Source: Opacimonas sp964559075
GTDB lineage: Bacteria; Pseudomonadota; Gammaproteobacteria; Enterobacterales; Alteromonadaceae
Direction: 5' to 3'
DNA length: 8,934 bases
Assembly: GCA_964559075.1 (NCBI GenBank)
Contig: CAZLGJ010000115.1
Span: 1 to 8,934, forward strand
Shown here: piece after piece, positions 1-5,982 of the stretch
How positions within the stretch are numbered: the stretch's first letter is position 1
Layout of the letters: the number at the start of each line of letters is the position of its first letter
Program-made: the position numbers and the translations under genes
The notes under the pieces: generated by a model
Database searches by the model: none
What the model was told of the DNA's origin: nothing
Seen by the model: the letters and a program-made list of their open reading frames with translations, nothing else

Positions 1-324
1 CAATATAAACATATCGACGTAACACAAACCAAGGCGATGCTCGATGATGGCAGGGTCGCCATTGTCGATATTCGCGATGAAAATAGCTTTGGCTCGGGAC
101 ATATTCCGGGCTCTCGACATTTGGATAACGGTTCATTGCAGCGCTTTCGCGATGAAGTGGATTTTGACACCCCGGTGATTGTGACCTGTTATCACGGGAT
201 CAGCAGTCAGCCTGCCGCGCAATTTATCGTGGAGCAGGGATACGAAGACGTGTACAGCATGGATGGCGGCTTTACGCAATGGCAAAGCACGTTCCCTCAG
301 GATGTGGCTGTGGGACACGATTAA
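1..324 (+). CDS. glpE: Thiosulfate sulfurtransferase GlpE (rhodanese), 5' end cut by window
   Basis: Single-domain cytoplasmic rhodanese that transfers sulfane sulfur from thiosulfate to an acceptor such as cyanide or thioredoxin through a cysteine persulfide. The frame is open from base 1, and the residues before the first internal ATG (base 37), reading QYKHIDV, match the N-terminus of E. coli GlpE. I therefore treat the gene as lacking only about two codons plus the start at the left edge, and the ATG at 37 as internal. Visible hallmarks are VDIRD near the start, FDTPV, the active-site loop CYHGISS with the catalytic cysteine at bases 187-189 (Cys65 of E. coli by alignment), and the C-terminal SMDGGFTQW. 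Total length would be about 109 residues, as in the family. It is followed after 15 bases by glpG, a pairing also seen in E. coli, so the two are probably co-transcribed. The promoter is outside the window. Confidence 0.95.
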   Translation, partial: QYKHIDVTQTKAMLDDGRVAIVDIRDENSFGSGHIPGSRHLDNGSLQRFRDEVDFDTPVIVTCYHGISSQPAAQFIVEQGYEDVYSMDGGFTQWQSTFPQDVAVGHD

Positions 325-339
325 CAAAAAGGAAGTATA

Positions 340-1248
340 GTGCCCTACAAACTGGTGTGTTTTCGTGATGCTAATCACGCCCAAGTGTTGATAGATTATT
401 TACTCAGTCAACATATCAACTGCGAGCTACAGGTTCAATCGCTGGCTAATGCTGAAGACGGCGAAGCTGTAGCCTCGGATAAACGCGACGACGCTCTGCA
501 GTATTGCATCGTGTTAGCGCAAGACAGCGATACCGCCAAGGCACAAACGATCCTCAATCACTTTATTGATGCGCCACATGATCCGCGCTATCAAGCTGCC
601 AGCTGGGATAATCCCAAAGTGACTAAACTCGCTGCCAAGCGCGGTTCAAAAGGAGGCGCTAGTGGCAGTGCTATAGTCGAGCAACTTCGTGAATTTCCAC
701 TCGTTACTGGTGTGCTTGCCCTGTGTATTCTCATTTACATGGCCATGCCCCTACCTGAAGCCGGAATGTGGATTTATTCCCATTTATTCATCGCACCGCT
801 CAATGAACTGATGGTGACGATGGAGTGGTGGCGCATATTGACCCCTGCGTTCATTCATTTTTCTTTGATGCATATTGCGTTTAATTTGATGTGGTGGTGG
901 ATTTTGGGGACCCAAATTGAAGCTCGGATGGGCAAAAGCACGTTACTGTTATTACTGCTATCGATTGGAATAGCGTCGAATATTGCTCAGCTGTTGGTTT
1001 CTGGGCCTAACTTTGGCGGTTTATCAGGCGTGGTGTATGGCTTGTTGGGCTTTTATTGGATTTTGGGCTGGTTGCGTCCACAGTGGGGCTTTACCCTGAA
1101 CAAAGGCATTATTGGTTTTATGTTGGTATGGCTGGCGCTAGGCTATACCGATTTACTCTTTGTCAACATGGCCAATACCGCGCACACAGTGGGTTTACTC
1201 AGCGGTATGGCGATGGCTGCGCTGTTTGCCCAAATTGGCAAACGCTAG
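340..1248 (+). CDS. glpG: Rhomboid intramembrane serine protease GlpG
   Basis: Inner-membrane serine protease that cleaves transmembrane substrates within the bilayer. The start is GTG at 340, preceded by AAAAGGAAG (327-335), a good ribosome binding site. Residues 1-90 form the soluble cytoplasmic GlpG N-domain ending in DPRYQAASW. A Lys/Gly/Ser-rich linker (96-112) leads to about six membrane segments (roughly 121-139, 172-190, 201-220, 226-242, 256-270, 279-298). Catalytic residues are all present: the nucleophile Ser229 in GGLSGVVYG and the base His282 in ANTAHTVG, plus His178 and Asn182 in HFSLMHIAFN that line the oxyanion site. These equal Ser201, His254, His150 and Asn154 of E. coli GlpG with a constant offset of 28. 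The protein has 302 residues against 276 in E. coli, the extra length lying in the N-domain and linker. It probably shares a transcript with glpE. No glpR follows, unlike in E. coli. Confidence 0.96.
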   Translation: MPYKLVCFRDANHAQVLIDYLLSQHINCELQVQSLANAEDGEAVASDKRDDALQYCIVLAQDSDTAKAQTILNHFIDAPHDPRYQAASWDNPKVTKLAAKRGSKGGASGSAIVEQLREFPLVTGVLALCILIYMAMPLPEAGMWIYSHLFIAPLNELMVTMEWWRILTPAFIHFSLMHIAFNLMWWWILGTQIEARMGKSTLLLLLLSIGIASNIAQLLVSGPNFGGLSGVVYGLLGFYWILGWLRPQWGFTLNKGIIGFMLVWLALGYTDLLFVNMANTAHTVGLLSGMAMAALFAQIGKR

Positions 1249-1273
1249 ATCACTGTGGCCGTTTTAGTGACGT

Positions 1274-1684
1274 CTACTGTTGAAACAGATACTTGGTAAA
1301 AATCAGCATCTTGATCGGCGCTTCGGTGCCCGTTTCGACTTGCAGTTCGCTGTTAAGTGCTTGCAACAGTTCTAGTTCAATGTCTTTACGGCCTAACTGG
1401 GATTTTATCTTCGACTCTGGCTGCTGCCCCAAAAATTCAATCACCACAGACCGCAACAGCGGTAAATGGTTTTCCACATCCGGGAGTAGGGCAACATCTT
1501 TGACCATCAACTCAATCGTGACGCGAATAAAACCAAGCTTGTTATTGCTCTCCGAAATATAGTTCGTCACGATTTCGGGATCGAGGCTGACATAGCCCAC
1601 CATCTGATCAGGCGCATCTTGAGCATGGGCGAGCGGGCTTAAGCACCACAGGGCACATAATCCGAGGAGCAATTTTTTCATCAT
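1274..1684 (-). CDS. Exported FliL-family protein (flagellar basal body-associated-like)
   Basis: Small exported protein of the FliL family. Canonical FliL sits at the flagellar motor and helps stator function; the role of this copy is unknown. From the chosen ATG (1684) it has 136 residues: a signal peptide MMKKLLLGLCALWCLSPLAHA with a signal peptidase I site after AHA (residue 21), no convincing lipobox, then a FliL domain over about residues 50-136. Family marks are FIRVTIELMV, the HLPLLRSVVIEFLG helix, a Gly-Arg-Lys step, LLQALNSEL, and the terminal IFTKYLFQQ. Classical FliL keeps an uncleaved N-terminal anchor, whereas this version looks cleavable and therefore periplasmic. Starts at ATG 1684, ATG 1681 or GTG 1705 are possible. 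AAGAG (1688-1692, minus strand) favours one of the two ATGs, and GTG would put seven polar residues before the signal peptide. It converges on glpG and diverges from ubiC, with no flagellar gene nearby. Confidence 0.82.
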   Translation of the reverse strand: MMKKLLLGLCALWCLSPLAHAQDAPDQMVGYVSLDPEIVTNYISESNNKLGFIRVTIELMVKDVALLPDVENHLPLLRSVVIEFLGQQPESKIKSQLGRKDIELELLQALNSELQVETGTEAPIKMLIFTKYLFQQ

Positions 1685-1782
1685 AGACTCTTGGGGTAAA
1701 TTCACTAAAAAACTTTTTATCTATATCGGCAACTAAGGTAAGATCTCCACAGATTTACACAGCTAGAGCAAAAAGCAACCCC

Positions 1783-2370
1783 TTGTCTATTCTCACCACA
1801 TTATCGTCTCACCTTGCCGCACAGGCGTGGCAGCCACAATTAGACATGCCGGTACAAGCAAAGTCGTGGCTATTAGCAAGTACCTCACTTACTGAGCGTT
1901 TAGTTGCTTGTTCAGCGCAGTTCCATGTTCAACTCATCCAGCAAGCACAGCTGCCGCTGTTGCCAAGTGAAAACGATCTCCTGCCAGAAGATGAGTACGA
2001 GGTGCGGGAGGTGTTACTATGCGATGGTCGGTTGCCGTTGGTGTTTGCTCGTTCGGTGATCCCGCGTCGCTTGTGCGCGGGTGAATTTGTCGGTTTAGGT
2101 AATCAGCCGCTGGGCAAAATTCTCTTTAATGATGCGCGGTTTGTGCGTCAACCGTTTTTGTTGACCAAGGTTGACCAGGCGAGTCCATTTGCCCAAGCGT
2201 GGGATGCACGGCACGATTTGTGGGGGCGCAGTTCGATCTTTACTTTTTCTGAACAAAGCGATGCTGATGCGAACGAGCTGCCGGATGCACAACACATTTT
2301 AGTGGCCGAGTATTTTTTACCGCAGTCACCTGCTTATACTCTCAGTAACACACTGAAGGAGCGAGGGTAG
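1783..2370 (+). CDS. ubiC: Chorismate pyruvate-lyase UbiC
   Basis: Cytoplasmic enzyme that removes pyruvate from chorismate to give 4-hydroxybenzoate, the first committed step of ubiquinone synthesis; the product is passed to UbiA. The start is TTG at 1783: no in-frame ATG or GTG lies close upstream, the next ATG (1845) would remove conserved sequence, and the N-terminus then aligns almost end to end with E. coli UbiC. No clear Shine-Dalgarno sequence precedes it, so initiation may be weak. Active-site residues by alignment are Arg75 (in VREVLLC), Leu110 (in PLGKILF) and Glu176 (in LVAEYFLP), matching Arg76, Leu114 and Glu155 of the mature E. coli enzyme. LWGRSS at 147-151 is also typical. 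With 195 residues it is about 30 longer than the E. coli protein; the extra sequence falls before LWGR (about 123-143), between the core strands (about 157-170) and at the C-terminus. It is followed by ubiA after 2 bases, an obvious operon. Confidence 0.93.
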   Translation: MSILTTLSSHLAAQAWQPQLDMPVQAKSWLLASTSLTERLVACSAQFHVQLIQQAQLPLLPSENDLLPEDEYEVREVLLCDGRLPLVFARSVIPRRLCAGEFVGLGNQPLGKILFNDARFVRQPFLLTKVDQASPFAQAWDARHDLWGRSSIFTFSEQSDADANELPDAQHILVAEYFLPQSPAYTLSNTLKERG

Positions 2371-2372
2371 CT

Positions 2373-3245
2373 GTGCGTTTGCTTAAAGGCTTTTGGCTGA
2401 TCACCCGCATGGACAAACCCATCGGGATTTATTTGTTGTTGTGGCCTACTCTGTGGGCGGTATTTCTGGCTTCGCTCGGTCAGCCGCAGTGGGACGTGTT
2501 AGCGATTTTTGTTGCTGGTGTGGTAGTGATGCGCGCGGCCGGTTGCGTGATCAATGATATCGCCGATCGCAAGGTCGATGGCCATGTTGCGCGCACCGAT
2601 GCGCGGCCACTTATAACCGGGCTGCTATCGACACGCGAAGCCTTAGCAATGTTTGCTTTATTGCTCGTCGTGGCGCTGTCCTTAGTTCTACAGCTTAATT
2701 TACAGACTTTTTATTTGTCATGGGTGGCGCTGTTACTGGCCAGTAGTTACCCCTTTATGAAGCGCTATACGCATCTGCCACAAGTGGTGCTGGGCGCGGC
2801 GTTTAGCTGGTCCATTCCAATGGCGTTTATGGCCATTAATCAATATATTCCATCGTGGGCATGGTATCTGTATCTGGCCAACTTAGCTTGGACGGTCGCT
2901 TATGATACGGCCTATGCGATGGTGGATCGCGACGATGATTTAAAAGTCGGGGTCAAATCGACGGCGATTTTGTTTGGTGCACAGTGTGTGCCGGCGATTG
3001 GCTTGCTGTACTTGGTGTGCATAGGCGCGATGAGTCTGCTTGGCTGGGAGCTGGGGTTATCGGCGTGGTACTGGTTAACAACGGCTGTTGCTGGGCTGGT
3101 GATGCTGTGGTTTGTAATGCGCTTACAACGCGCTGTAGTCAAGCATGACCGCGCTGAGTATTTTGCTGTATTTAAGGCCAACCATTGGATTGGCCTGTTA
3201 TTCTTAGCAGGGATCTGCGCCAGCCTATGGTTCCCGATTACCTAA
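2373..3245 (+). CDS. ubiA: 4-hydroxybenzoate octaprenyltransferase UbiA
   Basis: Integral inner-membrane prenyltransferase that attaches the polyprenyl chain to 4-hydroxybenzoate, the second step of ubiquinone synthesis. It has 290 residues, exactly the E. coli length. Both Mg-binding aspartate motifs of the UbiA superfamily are present: N61-D62-x-x-D65-x-x-x-D69 followed by RTDARPL, and D178-x6-D185-R-D187 in the second half, followed by KVGVKSTAI. About eight to nine hydrophobic helices fill the rest. The start is GTG at 2373; GAAGGAG (2355-2361) and GAGGG (2363-2367) lie 11 and 5 bases upstream, both inside the end of ubiC, so the two genes are probably translationally as well as transcriptionally linked. 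The 3' end faces ubiK with an 8-base gap. In several Vibrio genomes plsB lies next to ubiA (from memory); it is not in this window. Confidence 0.97.
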   Translation: MRLLKGFWLITRMDKPIGIYLLLWPTLWAVFLASLGQPQWDVLAIFVAGVVVMRAAGCVINDIADRKVDGHVARTDARPLITGLLSTREALAMFALLLVVALSLVLQLNLQTFYLSWVALLLASSYPFMKRYTHLPQVVLGAAFSWSIPMAFMAINQYIPSWAWYLYLANLAWTVAYDTAYAMVDRDDDLKVGVKSTAILFGAQCVPAIGLLYLVCIGAMSLLGWELGLSAWYWLTTAVAGLVMLWFVMRLQRAVVKHDRAEYFAVFKANHWIGLLFLAGICASLWFPIT

Positions 3246-3253
3246 ATTAACAG

Positions 3254-3511
3254 TTATTCCGCAGGCGCATCAGGGCCTTTTTCTAACGCATCGAGGCGCG
3301 CTTCGAGGGCTTTGAGCTTTTCACGCGTGCGCAGCAATACCTGGCTTTGTACATCAAATTCTTCGCGCGTGACGATGTCCATTTTACTCAGCTGAGCTTG
3401 GATGACCTGCTTCACTTTGGTCTCGGTTTCGTTAGCCATCGATTTGATACCTTCTGGCATGGCGTCCGTGATTTGTTTGGCAAATTGCTCGAGCTTTTGT
3501 GGATCTAACAT
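3254..3511 (-). CDS. ubiK: Ubiquinone biosynthesis accessory factor UbiK (YqiC family)
   Basis: Small helical protein of the YqiC/UbiK (formerly BMFP) family. In E. coli and Salmonella UbiK binds the UbiJ lipid-carrier protein and assists the late, aerobic ubiquinone steps of the Ubi complex. The 85 residues match the family: an N-terminal amphipathic helix beginning MLDPQKLEQFAKQI, a central VKQVIQAQLSKMDIVTREEFD segment in two blocks around residue 45, then a charged C-terminal coiled coil (about 52-78, LLRTREKLKALEARLDAL). The ATG at 3511 is preceded by AAGGAG (bases 3519-3524, minus strand), an ideal ribosome binding site 7 bases away. A promoter candidate lies at 3540-3567. It converges on ubiA, so two enzymes and one accessory factor of the same pathway sit together although on different transcripts. 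Confidence 0.92.
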   Translation of the reverse strand: MLDPQKLEQFAKQITDAMPEGIKSMANETETKVKQVIQAQLSKMDIVTREEFDVQSQVLLRTREKLKALEARLDALEKGPDAPAE

Positions 3512-3539
3512 GACACTTCTCCTTCATTCATCTCAATTA

Positions 3540-3567
3540 ATTGTATCTGAGTGGAGCAAACTTGCAA
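3540..3567 (-). promoter_or_regulatory. Candidate sigma-70 promoter for ubiK
   Basis: On the minus strand TTGCAA (3562-3567) and TACAAT (3540-3545) are separated by 16 bases. The -10 box differs from consensus at one position and the -35 box at two. Transcription would start near 3533, leaving about 20 bases of leader that contain the AAGGAG ribosome binding site. No equally good pair was found for the divergent rep gene. Confidence 0.5.
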
Positions 3568-3665
3568 TGCATTTTGGCAATATCCGATTGTTGGCAAACA
3601 GTGCGAGCATTTGTGCCAGATTGCGTTAAAATATGCATAACTCAGTTACCACCTAATTCACACAC

Positions 3666-5678
3666 ATGAAATTAAACCCCGCGCAACAAGATGCCGTTTC
3701 CTATATCTCTGGTCCTTGCCTCGTTCTCGCGGGCGCCGGGAGCGGTAAAACGCGCGTGATCACCAACAAAATTGCGTATTTGGTGCGCGAGTGTGACGTG
3801 CCGGCGCGACATATTATGGCCGTGACCTTCACCAACAAAGCGGCGCGTGAAATGAAAGAGCGCGTCTCACAAAGCCTCGACAAAAAAGAAACGCGTGGCT
3901 TAAAGGTCTCGACCTTTCATACCATGGGGCTGAATATCATCCGCAAATACACCCATTTATTGGGGTTGAAAGCAGGTTTTTCGCTGTTTGATGACAAGGA
4001 CACCTTTGCCTTACTTAAGGATTTGACCGAAGAGGTATTTGAGGGCGATAAGGACCAAATTCGACTGTTGCAAAACTGCATTTCCAACTGGAAAAACGAT
4101 TTGATTTTGCCCGAACAGCTCGCTAAACAAGCCAATCACGATGGCGAAAAACAGTTTGCGTATTTTTATGAACGCTACCAATCGCATCTCAAAGCCTATA
4201 ATGCCTTGGATTTTGATGATTTGATTTTGCTCCCTACCTTGCTGTTGCGTCACAACGAAACCGCGCGGCAAAAAATTCAGTCGAGCATTCGCTATTTACT
4301 CGTGGATGAGTATCAGGATACCAATACGTCACAATATATTTTGGTCAAATTGCTTGTAGGGGAGCGCTGCCGCTTTACTGTGGTAGGGGATGATGACCAA
4401 TCGATTTACTCGTGGCGCGGCGCGCAGCCCAAAAACTTGCAGCTGCTCAAACAGGATTTTCCGACGCTCAAGGTCATCAAGCTTGAGGATAACTATCGAT
4501 CTTCGGGGCGGATTTTGCACTGTGCCAATATCTTGATCGCCAACAACCCGCATATTTTTGACAAATCACTCAGAGCCAATTTGAGCTATGGGGAGCCGCT
4601 TAAGATCCTCATCGCACGCAACGAAGAGCACGAGGGCGAGCGAGTTGTGGCCGAGCTGTTGGCGCACAAGTTCATGAATGCGACTAAGTTTGGCGATTAT
4701 GCGATTTTGTATCGAGGCAACCATCAGGCGCGGGTGTTTGAAAAGATCCTGATGAACAACAAGATCCCGTACAAAATTTCTGGCGGCACGTCGTTTTTTG
4801 ACCGCACTGAAGTCAAAGACATCATGGCGTATTTTCGGGTGCTGGTAAATAGTGATGATGACAATGCGCTGCTGCGGGTCATCAACACGCCCAATCGCGG
4901 CATTGGGCGCGCGACGTTAGAAAAAATCGGCCAGTTCGCCAACGCTCAGAACATTGGGTTATTTGCGGCGTTGTGTGATGACAATCTCAAATCGGTACTG
5001 TCCAGTAATGCCTATCAGGCGGTGACGCAATTTGCGCGCATGATGGTTGAGGCGGCCGACAATGCCGAGCGTGGTGACACGGTAGCGGTGATCCGCGACC
5101 TAATCAAAACGATTGATTATGAGGCGTGGTTGTTCGAACACGCCGGCTCACCCAAAGGTGCCGAGATGGCGATGGCCAATGTATCAACGCTCTACGGCTG
5201 GGTCACGGACATGCTCAAAGGCAGCGAAACCGATGTGCCGATGACGCTGCTTGAGGTGGTGAACCGATTGATCTTGCGCGATATGATGGAGCGCGGTGAA
5301 GACGATGAGGGTGGGAATCAAGTGCAGCTGATGACACTACATGCCTCTAAAGGCCTAGAATTCCCCTTTGTGTTTTTGGTCGGCATGGAAGAGGGGCTGT
5401 TACCGCATCAATCCAGTATCGATGAAGATAACGTCGAAGAAGAGCGGCGTTTGGCGTATGTAGGGATCACGCGGGCCCAGCGCGAACTGACCTTTAGTAT
5501 TGCGCGTGAGCGGCGACAGTATGGTGAGGTTATCCAACCAGAGCCGTCGCGCTTTTTGTATGAGCTGCCACAAGATGATGTGGAGTGGGAGTTCAAAAAA
5601 CCGCAAAAAACCGCCGAACAGCGCCAAGCGGTCGGTGCTGTGGGGATTGCGAATCTCAAAAACCTGCTCGACTCATAA
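3666..5678 (+). CDS. rep: ATP-dependent DNA helicase Rep
   Basis: Superfamily 1A 3'-5' helicase that travels with the replisome through DnaB and clears protein roadblocks such as RNA polymerase ahead of the fork; it also serves some phage and plasmid replication. All SF1 motifs are visible: Q-motif NPAQQDA (4-10), Walker A GAGSGKT (23-29, Lys28), TFTNKAA (54-60), Walker B DEYQD (214-218), motif III GDDDQSIYSWRG (241-252), motif IV NYRSSGR (276-282), motif V TLHASKGLEF (557-566), motif VI VGITRAQRELT (599-609). The 2B region is uninterrupted (about 376-545). At 670 residues it matches E. coli Rep (673) and is shorter than UvrD or PcrA (about 720). The terminal IANLKNLLDS resembles the E. coli Rep tail, which in that protein contacts DnaB. 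ATG 3666 gives the Rep-type N-terminus, although no Shine-Dalgarno sequence precedes it. It diverges from ubiK; an AT-rich toxin-antitoxin pair follows. Confidence 0.96.
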   Translation: MKLNPAQQDAVSYISGPCLVLAGAGSGKTRVITNKIAYLVRECDVPARHIMAVTFTNKAAREMKERVSQSLDKKETRGLKVSTFHTMGLNIIRKYTHLLGLKAGFSLFDDKDTFALLKDLTEEVFEGDKDQIRLLQNCISNWKNDLILPEQLAKQANHDGEKQFAYFYERYQSHLKAYNALDFDDLILLPTLLLRHNETARQKIQSSIRYLLVDEYQDTNTSQYILVKLLVGERCRFTVVGDDDQSIYSWRGAQPKNLQLLKQDFPTLKVIKLEDNYRSSGRILHCANILIANNPHIFDKSLRANLSYGEPLKILIARNEEHEGERVVAELLAHKFMNATKFGDYAILYRGNHQARVFEKILMNNKIPYKISGGTSFFDRTEVKDIMAYFRVLVNSDDDNALLRVINTPNRGIGRATLEKIGQFANAQNIGLFAALCDDNLKSVLSSNAYQAVTQFARMMVEAADNAERGDTVAVIRDLIKTIDYEAWLFEHAGSPKGAEMAMANVSTLYGWVTDMLKGSETDVPMTLLEVVNRLILRDMMERGEDDEGGNQVQLMTLHASKGLEFPFVFLVGMEEGLLPHQSSIDEDNVEEERRLAYVGITRAQRELTFSIARERRQYGEVIQPEPSRFLYELPQDDVEWEFKKPQKTAEQRQAVGAVGIANLKNLLDS

Positions 5679-5723
5679 AGCGAGCATCATTGCGCACGTA
5701 CGTAGTTGCCACTTTTTCAGTAC

Positions 5724-5751
5724 TTGTAAATTTTCAAATGAAGACTAAAAT
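5724..5751 (+). promoter_or_regulatory. Candidate promoter of the vapBC-type operon
   Basis: TTGTAA (5724-5729) and TAAAAT (5746-5751) are spaced by 16 bases, giving a start near 5758 and a leader of about 30 bases before the antitoxin ATG. The -10 box runs into the left arm of the inverted repeat at 5749-5779, so a repressor bound there would block this promoter. Other AT-rich -10-like words (for example TATTAT at 5763-5768) are possible, so the exact start is uncertain. Confidence 0.45.
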
Positions 5752-5779
5752 GTGTATAGGTTTATTATATATACACATT
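5749..5779. promoter_or_regulatory. Inverted-repeat operator candidate upstream of vapB
   Basis: AATGTGTATA (5749-5758) and TATACACATT (5770-5779) are perfect 10-base inverted arms with an 11-base AT-rich spacer. Their centres are 21 bases apart, about two helical turns, so two repressor dimers could bind the same face of the DNA. The site overlaps the candidate -10 box and ends 8 bases before the antitoxin ATG. Type II toxin-antitoxin operons are usually repressed by the antitoxin, alone or in complex with the toxin, at such a repeat; that this is the VapB binding site is inferred. Confidence 0.65.
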
Positions 5780-5787
5780 GGTGCAAC

Positions 5788-5982
5788 ATGCGTACAAACA
5801 TAGTGATTGACGATGAATTGATGGCAAAAGCGCTTGAGGCAACTGGTCTTGAAACTAAAAAGGACGTGGTAGAGCAAGGACTAAAGCTGTTGGTAAAAAG
5901 AAAACAGCAACAATCCATCAGATCTTTACGAGGAAAAGTAAAGTGGGAAGGTGATTTGGATGAAATGAGGAGCATAGATTGA
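5788..5982 (+). CDS. vapB: VapB-family antitoxin
   Basis: Antitoxin of a type II VapBC-like module: it is expected to bind and inhibit the PIN toxin encoded next to it and to repress the operon. The 64 residues open with MRTNIVIDDELMAKALEATG, the N-terminal strand and helices of the MetJ/Arc-like VapB family (Pfam VapB_antitoxin type), followed by LETKKDVVEQGLKLLV and the toxin-binding tail RGKVKWEGDLDEMRSID, whose G-K-x-x-W-E-G-D-L-D-E-M stretch is typical. The ATG at 5788 is preferred to that at 5752, because the latter would lie within the operator candidate and add 12 residues absent from the family. The ribosome binding site is weak (GGTG at 5780-5783). The stop overlaps the toxin start by 4 bases. 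The gene is AT-rich compared with rep. Confidence 0.9.
   Translation: MRTNIVIDDELMAKALEATGLETKKDVVEQGLKLLVKRKQQQSIRSLRGKVKWEGDLDEMRSID
5966..5982 (+). promoter_or_regulatory. Ribosome binding site and TTGA stop/start overlap for the toxin
   Basis: TGAGGAG (5966-5972) lies 6 bases before TTG at 5979-5981, which overlaps the antitoxin stop TGA at 5980-5982. The strong binding site inside the antitoxin gene supports the TTG start, which gives the usual MILADTSVW beginning of the toxin. The arrangement implies coupled translation, and the weak start codon may keep toxin output below that of the antitoxin. Confidence 0.7.

Noticed and set aside
1250..1270. TCACT / AGTGA inverted repeat after glpG
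   Set aside because: A 5-base stem with an 11-base loop and no T-run; expected by chance.
3263..3282. AGGC / GCCT hairpin followed by five T's just beyond ubiA, considered as the ubiA terminator
   Set aside because: The stem is only 4 bases with an 8-base loop and lies inside the ubiK coding sequence; too weak to call.
3586..3640. Promoter for rep (TTGTGC at 3611-3616, TAAAAT at 3627-3632, TATGCA at 3632-3637)
   Set aside because: No -35/-10 pair has acceptable spacing (10 or 15 bases at best), so no rep promoter is claimed.
3917..5659. Several open frames of 60-86 codons antisense to rep
   Set aside because: They lie inside a strongly conserved gene, lack recognisable domains or ribosome binding sites, and look like shadows of the rep reading frame.
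3666..5678. UvrD or PcrA as an alternative identity for the helicase
   Set aside because: Length (670 residues), N-terminus and the C-terminal ANLKNLL tail match Rep; UvrD and PcrA are longer with a different C-terminus.
5665..5686. Hairpin TGCTCG / CGAGCA with a 10-base loop across the rep stop codon, considered as a terminator
   Set aside because: The stem is only 6 bases and no T-run follows; the nearest T-run (5713-5717) is about 27 bases further on.
5752..5787. Upstream ATG for the antitoxin, adding 12 residues
   Set aside because: It lies inside the inverted-repeat operator, has no ribosome binding site, and the added residues do not belong to the VapB family, which begins at MRTNIVID.
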